Shown piece by piece: positions 7,521 through 11,168 of a stretch of DNA of 11,168 bases. The notes beneath the pieces were generated by a model that searched no databases, was not told where the DNA came from, and worked only from the letters and a program-made list of their open reading frames with translations. Numbering within the stretch: the stretch's first letter is position 1; each line of letters starts with the position of its first letter. Made by a program: the position numbers and the translations under genes. Source of the stretch: Prevotella sp. UBA2755 (GTDB lineage: Bacteria > Bacteroidota > Bacteroidia > Bacteroidales > Bacteroidaceae); assembly GCA_002353225.1 (NCBI GenBank), contig DEJF01000051.1, forward strand, positions 3,023 to 14,190, given 5' to 3'.

Positions 7521-7617
7521 AGTAAACGGGCGGTTCCAACGGAGGAAACCGATGGGTTCCAGTAAGGAAACCACTTGTTTCTCGGTAGGAACCTTTTGGT
7601 TGCCCACAGAGTTTACT
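7521..7617 (+). promoter_or_regulatory. Structured leader with nested repeats before the VirE-type gene
   Basis: The gap between the two cassette genes holds nested complementary blocks: agtaaac (7521-7527) with gtttact (7611-7617), and ggttcc (7532-7537) with ggaacc (7588-7593). Inside these lie a second ggttcc (7555-7560) and two ggaaacc blocks (7544-7550 and 7566-7572). The pattern ggttcc-spacer-ggaaacc is thus repeated twice. In RNA these could form a branched or switching structure upstream of the ATG at 7657. It matches no riboswitch class that I recognise. The frame is open from 7552, so part of it could instead be coding. Confidence 0.42.
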
Positions 7618-7656
7618 TTGATCCCAGGCATTGAACAAAACGAAAAGAATAAGGCT

Positions 7657-9729
7657 ATGAAGTTTACACTCATAAGAAAAGACCAGAAGAACAAGGCGCA
7701 TATCACGATGAAGACTGCCGAGCAGTTCATCGAGCGCATACAGACAGATACGAAAAGTGGGGATGTGGCAGGGCTGCGCCGTCATCTGCAACAACCCGGA
7801 TCCCGTGATTTTGAATACGGACAGATGCATCGGCTCCCGATGATCTACCCCTCTGCGGAGTTGGTGCGTGACACCAATGGTAACATGACGATGCGGCAGA
7901 TGAACGGCATCCTCCTGCTGAGTGCCAGTCATCTGCGTGGTACGGAAGTGCAAGAACGTGTAAAAAGTGTAACGATGACGATGCCCACCACCCTTGCCGC
8001 CTTTGTGGGAAGTAGTGGTGAGAGCGTCAAGATACTCGTTCGTATCAGTCGTCCTGACGGCACACTGCCCCAGAACGAGGAAGAGGCGAATGCGTTCCTG
8101 CGTGCCGCCTACGCACTCATCAAGAACCCCTATCAAGCATTATTGGGTGTTCCACTCGACGATACAGAATTGTCCATTTCATCGGGATTCCGTATGACAC
8201 ACGACCCACATCCGCTCTACCACCCAGAGGCAACCGCTTTTATGGTGGATCCCCATAGTGTGGCACCCTCGGCACCTTCCCCTATTGATGAGCAACGACA
8301 TGACGACTATGACCTCTATACGCAGTATGAGCATTTGTATCAACGAGCCGCTACCCTGGTATGGTACCATGTCCCTCAGGACGCAGCCCCTGATGCCGTA
8401 CTGGCGGAACTGGTACGCCAACTCTGTCTTGCCAATTTCCCTGAGGAAGAGGCAGTGACACATATCTGGGCACATTACAGATACAAGACCCCATTGGTAT
8501 TCGACGAGGAGCGCATCCGTGCCGTCGTGGGTGCGGTGTATGCGGAGACGAAGCCCGATAAGCGGAAGACTCGTCATGCGGAATCAGTGGGTCGTGAGAT
8601 GCGACAGTTAGTGGACTACCTACAGAAACGGTATGTGTTCCGCTATAATACCATTATGGGCTATACGGAGTACCGTCCGAACACGACGTGGTTTCAGGAA
8701 TGGCAACCCGTGGACGAGCGAGTCATCAACGGTTTCACGATGGACGCGCGACTGACAGGGCAGAATGTGTGGGACAAGGATGTCAAACGTTTCCTCCAAT
8801 CTGACAAGATCCGCAACTATAATCCTATCGAGGAATACCTCTGGGAAGTACATGGAAAATGGGATGGAATCGACCATATTGGACGACTTGCCCAGACTGT
8901 TCCGACCAAAAATCCGCATTGGCAACGGTGGTTCCGCACCTGGTTGTTGGCGATGGTAGCACAATGGAAAGGGCGTAACCGTCGTTATGGTAACTCAGTA
9001 GCACCCTTGTTGATATCCGCACAAGGTTATAACAAGTCGACCTTCTGTCGCTCCCTATTACCTGACGAGTTGCAATGGGGTTATATGGACAATCTCTCAC
9101 TCGACGAGAAACGCCCCGTGTTACAGGCGATGGCACAGATGCTGCTCGTGAATCTCGATGAATTCAACCAAATTTCGCCCAAGATACAAGAGGGTTTCTT
9201 GAAAAACACCATCCAGTTGGCACGGGTGAAAGCGAAACGCCCCTACGGCAAACATGTCGAGGACTTCCCCCGTCTTGCCTCTTTTATTGCCACGACGAAT
9301 ATCGCCGATGTCCTCGCTGACCCCACAGGAAACCGCCGTTTCATCGGGATAGAACTGACAGGACCTATCGATGTCAGTGTGCGTCCCAACCATGAACAGA
9401 TCTATGCACAGGCGCAAGCACTCATCGACCAAGGCGAGCCCTATTGGTTTGACGACCAGGAGACACGCCTCATCATGCAGCATAACCGACAGTTCCAACT
9501 CAAGTCACCTGCCGAACAGTATTTCCACGAGTTGTTTGAGGTCGCAGAGAATGAGCAGGAAGGACAGTGGATGACCACTGCCGCCATCTACTCACGTATC
9601 AAGAAAGTTGCCGGCTCCACCTTACGACAAGCAAGCCTCATCGGTTTCGGACGCATGCTCTCCAACCTCGATGGTATGCAACGTCGTCGTTACGTCAATG
9701 GCACGGAATATCTCATAAAAGAGCGATAA
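7657..9729 (+). CDS. VirE-family (BT4734-like) primase-helicase-type protein
   Basis: From ATG 7657 the protein is 690 aa. Residues about 40-200 form the BT4734-like N-terminal domain (VirE_N, related to archaeo-eukaryotic primase folds), seen in AAFVGSSGESVKILVRIS (114-131) and DTELSISSGFRMTHDP (169-184). Residues about 370-590 are the VirE/D5-like P-loop ATPase: degenerate Walker A AQGYNKST (455-462), Walker B LLVNLDE (496-502), sensor SFIATTN (542-548) and arginines in PTGNRRF (556-562). The C-terminal part (about 600-690) fits DUF3874. Such proteins are found in Bacteroidetes mobile regions, and VirE/VapE-like proteins act in replication of some phage satellites; the role here is inferred. 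The frame is open to ATG 7552 (725 aa), but homologues begin near MKFTLIRKDQ, and the extra 35 residues overlap the repeat-rich leader, so I chose 7657. The stop codon overlaps the right inverted repeat. Confidence 0.9.
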   Translation: MKFTLIRKDQKNKAHITMKTAEQFIERIQTDTKSGDVAGLRRHLQQPGSRDFEYGQMHRLPMIYPSAELVRDTNGNMTMRQMNGILLLSASHLRGTEVQERVKSVTMTMPTTLAAFVGSSGESVKILVRISRPDGTLPQNEEEANAFLRAAYALIKNPYQALLGVPLDDTELSISSGFRMTHDPHPLYHPEATAFMVDPHSVAPSAPSPIDEQRHDDYDLYTQYEHLYQRAATLVWYHVPQDAAPDAVLAELVRQLCLANFPEEEAVTHIWAHYRYKTPLVFDEERIRAVVGAVYAETKPDKRKTRHAESVGREMRQLVDYLQKRYVFRYNTIMGYTEYRPNTTWFQEWQPVDERVINGFTMDARLTGQNVWDKDVKRFLQSDKIRNYNPIEEYLWEVHGKWDGIDHIGRLAQTVPTKNPHWQRWFRTWLLAMVAQWKGRNRRYGNSVAPLLISAQGYNKSTFCRSLLPDELQWGYMDNLSLDEKRPVLQAMAQMLLVNLDEFNQISPKIQEGFLKNTIQLARVKAKRPYGKHVEDFPRLASFIATTNIADVLADPTGNRRFIGIELTGPIDVSVRPNHEQIYAQAQALIDQGEPYWFDDQETRLIMQHNRQFQLKSPAEQYFHELFEVAENEQEGQWMTTAAIYSRIKKVAGSTLRQASLIGFGRMLSNLDGMQRRRYVNGTEYLIKER

Positions 9730-9846
9730 TCTGCAAATCTGCCATAAAATCTGCAAATGCGCAACCACCTATTTTCCAGACGGTTGCGCATTTTATTTGC
9801 AGATTTGCAGATTTTTCGCGATTTTAAAAATCACATGTAGTATTTT
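9728..9846 (-). repeat. Right 119-bp inverted repeat (IR-R) with iterated ATCTGC motifs and internal hairpin
   Basis: It is the inverted partner of 6847-6965. ATCTGC stands at 9729, 9737 and 9749, and GCAGAT at 9799 and 9807. A perfect 10-bp stem pairs atgcgcaacc (9757-9766) with ggttgcgcat (9782-9791). The inner edge overlaps the stop codon of the VirE-type gene and the outer edge ends 17 bases before the stop of the AAA+ gene. The repeat therefore fills nearly the whole gap between two converging genes. Confidence 0.93.
9757..9798 (+). terminator. Probable intrinsic terminator inside IR-R
   Basis: The 10-bp GC-rich stem (9757-9766 with 9782-9791, 15-nt loop) is followed directly by ttttattt (9791-9798), which resembles a rho-independent terminator for the VirE-type transcript. 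Read from the other side, the stem is followed only by tttgc, so it should be weaker for the AAA+ gene. The equivalent stem in the left repeat has one mismatch and is followed by tttgc on the plus strand. Confidence 0.55.
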
Positions 9847-9863
9847 CCCACATTTTACAAAGA

Positions 9864-11060
9864 TTAGAAACCTACCCGCGGTTTTGGTTTCGGAACGTCG
9901 ATTGGCTGCACGTCAGCAGGTGTGATCGTGAAGCATTTCTTGATCGTGGGAGCATCCTCCGCAAAGGCATAGTACACACAGCGTTTGGCATGTGCCAAGT
10001 AGATATGCTCCAAGAGATTCGCCACGAAACGGGCATTGCCCCATGTGTTAGTGTCACGACAGGCATAAGCCTCAGTCAGCAACGCCTTGTATTTCGCCTT
10101 TGCCGCACGAGTGAAGTGGTATTTATACTCCTCCATCCTGCGAAGGGTGATCTCCATCAGTTCATCGACGGTGAAGTCGGCAAACTCAAAACGGTTAGGG
10201 AACCGTGAGGCGAGTCCTGCGTTCAGGTCGAGCAGTTGTTGCATTGGCTCCTTGTAGCCACAAAGGACGATGGCGATGTCACGACGGTACTCATTAGCGA
10301 GAATCTCCATCAACAACTGGATGACCAGTTTGCCAGGGTCGTTCGGATGAGGAGAGTTCAGCAGATAAGCCTCGTCGATCATCAGCACGCCACCCTCAGC
10401 CATCTCCAGCACCTGTCGCACCGCTTTCTCCTCGTCGCCCCAGTTTGTTCCGAGGAACGTGCTGCGGTTGCACACCACCACATGTCCTTTGCTGAGTGCG
10501 CCGACCTCCCTCAATAACGAGCCGTAGATCTTACAGACGGTTGTCTTTCCCGTTCCTGGTTTTCCGAAGAAGATAGCATGCAGAGATACGCTATGCTCCT
10601 TCCATCCCGGGTTACCCATTGCCATACAGCGATTATAAGTCGTGAACAGCAGCAAATCGCTAATCTGCTGTTTGATGTTCTTACATCCCACCAGTTTGTC
10701 CAGTTTCTTGCGGGGATTCTTGAGAGGTTTCAAGATTTCCACCTTCACTGTGTTTTTCTCGTTGAACTCCACTGAGCCCTCTGGGAAGTCGTTGAGGTTG
10801 ATCTCCTCATCCTCGTCTTCCTCCTCATTGTTGTCTTCCTCCTCTGAAGATGTTGTCTCGTCCTCGTTCTCATCATTCAGCGCATTGTCCACAAAGTCCT
10901 TCAGCAGCATACCCAACTCAGAGTCATCGTCCTCAGCCTTTTCCGTCTCCTCCTTTTTCTCGTCATCTACTGGGTCTGGGGTAGAACCCGCCAAGAACTC
11001 GTTCAACATCTTCTCAAACTCATCATCCTCCATTTGTGCTTGTTGTGTTTTGTCACTCAT
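9864..11060 (-). CDS. CbbX/SpoVK-like AAA+ ATPase with long acidic N-terminal tail
   Basis: From ATG 11060 the protein is 398 aa. Residues about 30-105 are very acidic and low in complexity (runs of E and D), probably disordered. A single AAA+ module follows (about 115-395): Walker A GKPGTGKTT (166-174), a pore-loop-like TFLGTNWGDE (201-210), Walker B VLMIDE (225-230), sensor-1 region VLCGYKEPM (265-273), arginine-finger region GLASRFPNRF (282-291) and sensor-2 GNARFV (341-346). The closest pattern is the CbbX/SpoVK class, hexameric remodellers that thread or reshape protein partners; the partner here is unknown. The open frame reaches a TTG five codons upstream (11075), but ATG with MSDKTQQ is the more likely start. 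No signal or membrane segment is present. It converges on the VirE-type gene. No TAnnTTTG box is seen upstream, so it may be transcribed from beyond the window. Confidence 0.88.
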   Translation of the reverse strand: MSDKTQQAQMEDDEFEKMLNEFLAGSTPDPVDDEKKEETEKAEDDDSELGMLLKDFVDNALNDENEDETTSSEEEDNNEEEDEDEEINLNDFPEGSVEFNEKNTVKVEILKPLKNPRKKLDKLVGCKNIKQQISDLLLFTTYNRCMAMGNPGWKEHSVSLHAIFFGKPGTGKTTVCKIYGSLLREVGALSKGHVVVCNRSTFLGTNWGDEEKAVRQVLEMAEGGVLMIDEAYLLNSPHPNDPGKLVIQLLMEILANEYRRDIAIVLCGYKEPMQQLLDLNAGLASRFPNRFEFADFTVDELMEITLRRMEEYKYHFTRAAKAKYKALLTEAYACRDTNTWGNARFVANLLEHIYLAHAKRCVYYAFAEDAPTIKKCFTITPADVQPIDVPKPKPRVGF

Positions 11061-11168
11061 AGTTAAATTAATCAATTAATATTTATGAATAGGTATATCG
11101 TAGTCACTCCCCCCTCAAGGGAGCGCATGAGAGAATAGTCCACCATGTCAAAGAACGCTTTAAGCGAG
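11061..11168. other. Upstream region of the AAA+ gene, no supported gene
   Basis: This stretch starts AT-rich (attaatcaattaatatt) and continues with a C/G run (tcccccctcaaggga). I see no clear promoter box. An ATG at 11145 on the plus strand opens a frame (MSKNALSE) that runs off the window and is too short to judge. Confidence 0.4.

Larger units (their letters stand above)
6847..9846. other. Candidate 3.0-kb inverted-repeat-bounded cassette: promoter, Cys-rich protein, VirE-type primase-helicase
   Basis: Two 119-bp inverted repeats at the ends (112/119 matching) enclose exactly one plus-strand transcription unit and nothing else. The promoter -33 box begins 14 nt inside the left repeat, and the stop codon of the last gene overlaps the right repeat. 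Such a layout, with a replication-type protein between long inverted repeats bearing iterated motifs, resembles a small replicating or mobile unit. No transposase or integrase lies inside. The bases just outside (caata on the left, cccac on the right) show no target duplication. The repeats are seen directly; that this is a mobile unit is inference. Confidence 0.4.

Noticed and set aside
7501..8136. A 211-codon minus-strand frame opposite the VirE-type gene.
   Set aside because: It is antisense to the conserved VirE_N domain and has no recognisable motif or promoter.
6757..9875. Weak direct similarity between the left flank (cacatttt 6757, aaacctat 6781) and right flank (cacatttt 9849, aaacctac 9868) of the cassette, possible target duplication or remnant of the AAA+ 3' end.
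   Set aside because: Only short AT-rich words match, spacing differs (24 against 19 nt), and the words do not abut the repeat ends; chance is a sufficient explanation.
11061..11075. AAA+ gene start at TTG 11075.
   Set aside because: An ATG five codons later gives a natural start; the extra residues lie in AT-rich intergenic-type sequence.
11118..11168. On the minus strand, ttctttgacatg resembles leader sequence near rRNA operons.
   Set aside because: The match is short, no rRNA or tRNA sequence follows in the window, and it cannot be tested within 50 bases of the edge.

Overview
This window looks like chromosomal DNA from a Bacteroidales bacterium, probably a Prevotella/Segatella-like genome. 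The reasons are two Bacteroidetes-type -7 promoter boxes (TACCTTTG), few Shine-Dalgarno sequences, and several gene families typical of that group (VirE_N/BT4734-like primase-helicase, a DUF6078-like Cys-rich protein, a type I RM locus with an AlbA_2 gene inside it). The species is an inference; no rRNA or housekeeping gene is present.

Left part, 1-6627, all on the minus strand: a type I restriction-modification operon in the order hsdR (3808-6627), hsdM (2234-3778), an AlbA_2/Schlafen-like protein with a GHKL-type domain and winged helix (650-2233), then hsdS (running off the window at base 1). The genes are tightly packed (29-nt gap, then TAAATG stop-start contact, then a 5-nt gap), so they are probably one transcript. 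A promoter with a 16-bp inverted repeat over its -33 region lies upstream of hsdR.

Middle part, 6847-9846: a compact plus-strand unit made of a good Bacteroidetes promoter, a 147-aa Cys-rich protein, a structured 156-nt gap and a VirE-family primase-helicase-like protein. It is bounded on both sides by 119-bp inverted repeats that agree at 112 of 119 positions. Each repeat carries five copies of the hexamer ATCTGC (either strand) and a GC-rich internal hairpin. The inner edge of the left repeat lies 14 bases before the promoter, and the inner edge of the right repeat overlaps the primase stop codon. The repeats therefore frame exactly one transcription unit. This is the most unusual structure in the window and a candidate for an undescribed replicating, mobile or invertible cassette. 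No target-site duplication was found, and no recombinase is encoded inside it.

Right part, 9864-11060, minus strand: a CbbX/SpoVK-like AAA+ ATPase with a long acidic N-terminal tail, converging on the primase gene across the right repeat. The last 108 bases hold no gene I can support.

The RM operon would methylate and restrict DNA. The cassette and the AAA+ gene sit beside it as accessory genes, and no functional link between the three parts is shown by the sequence itself.
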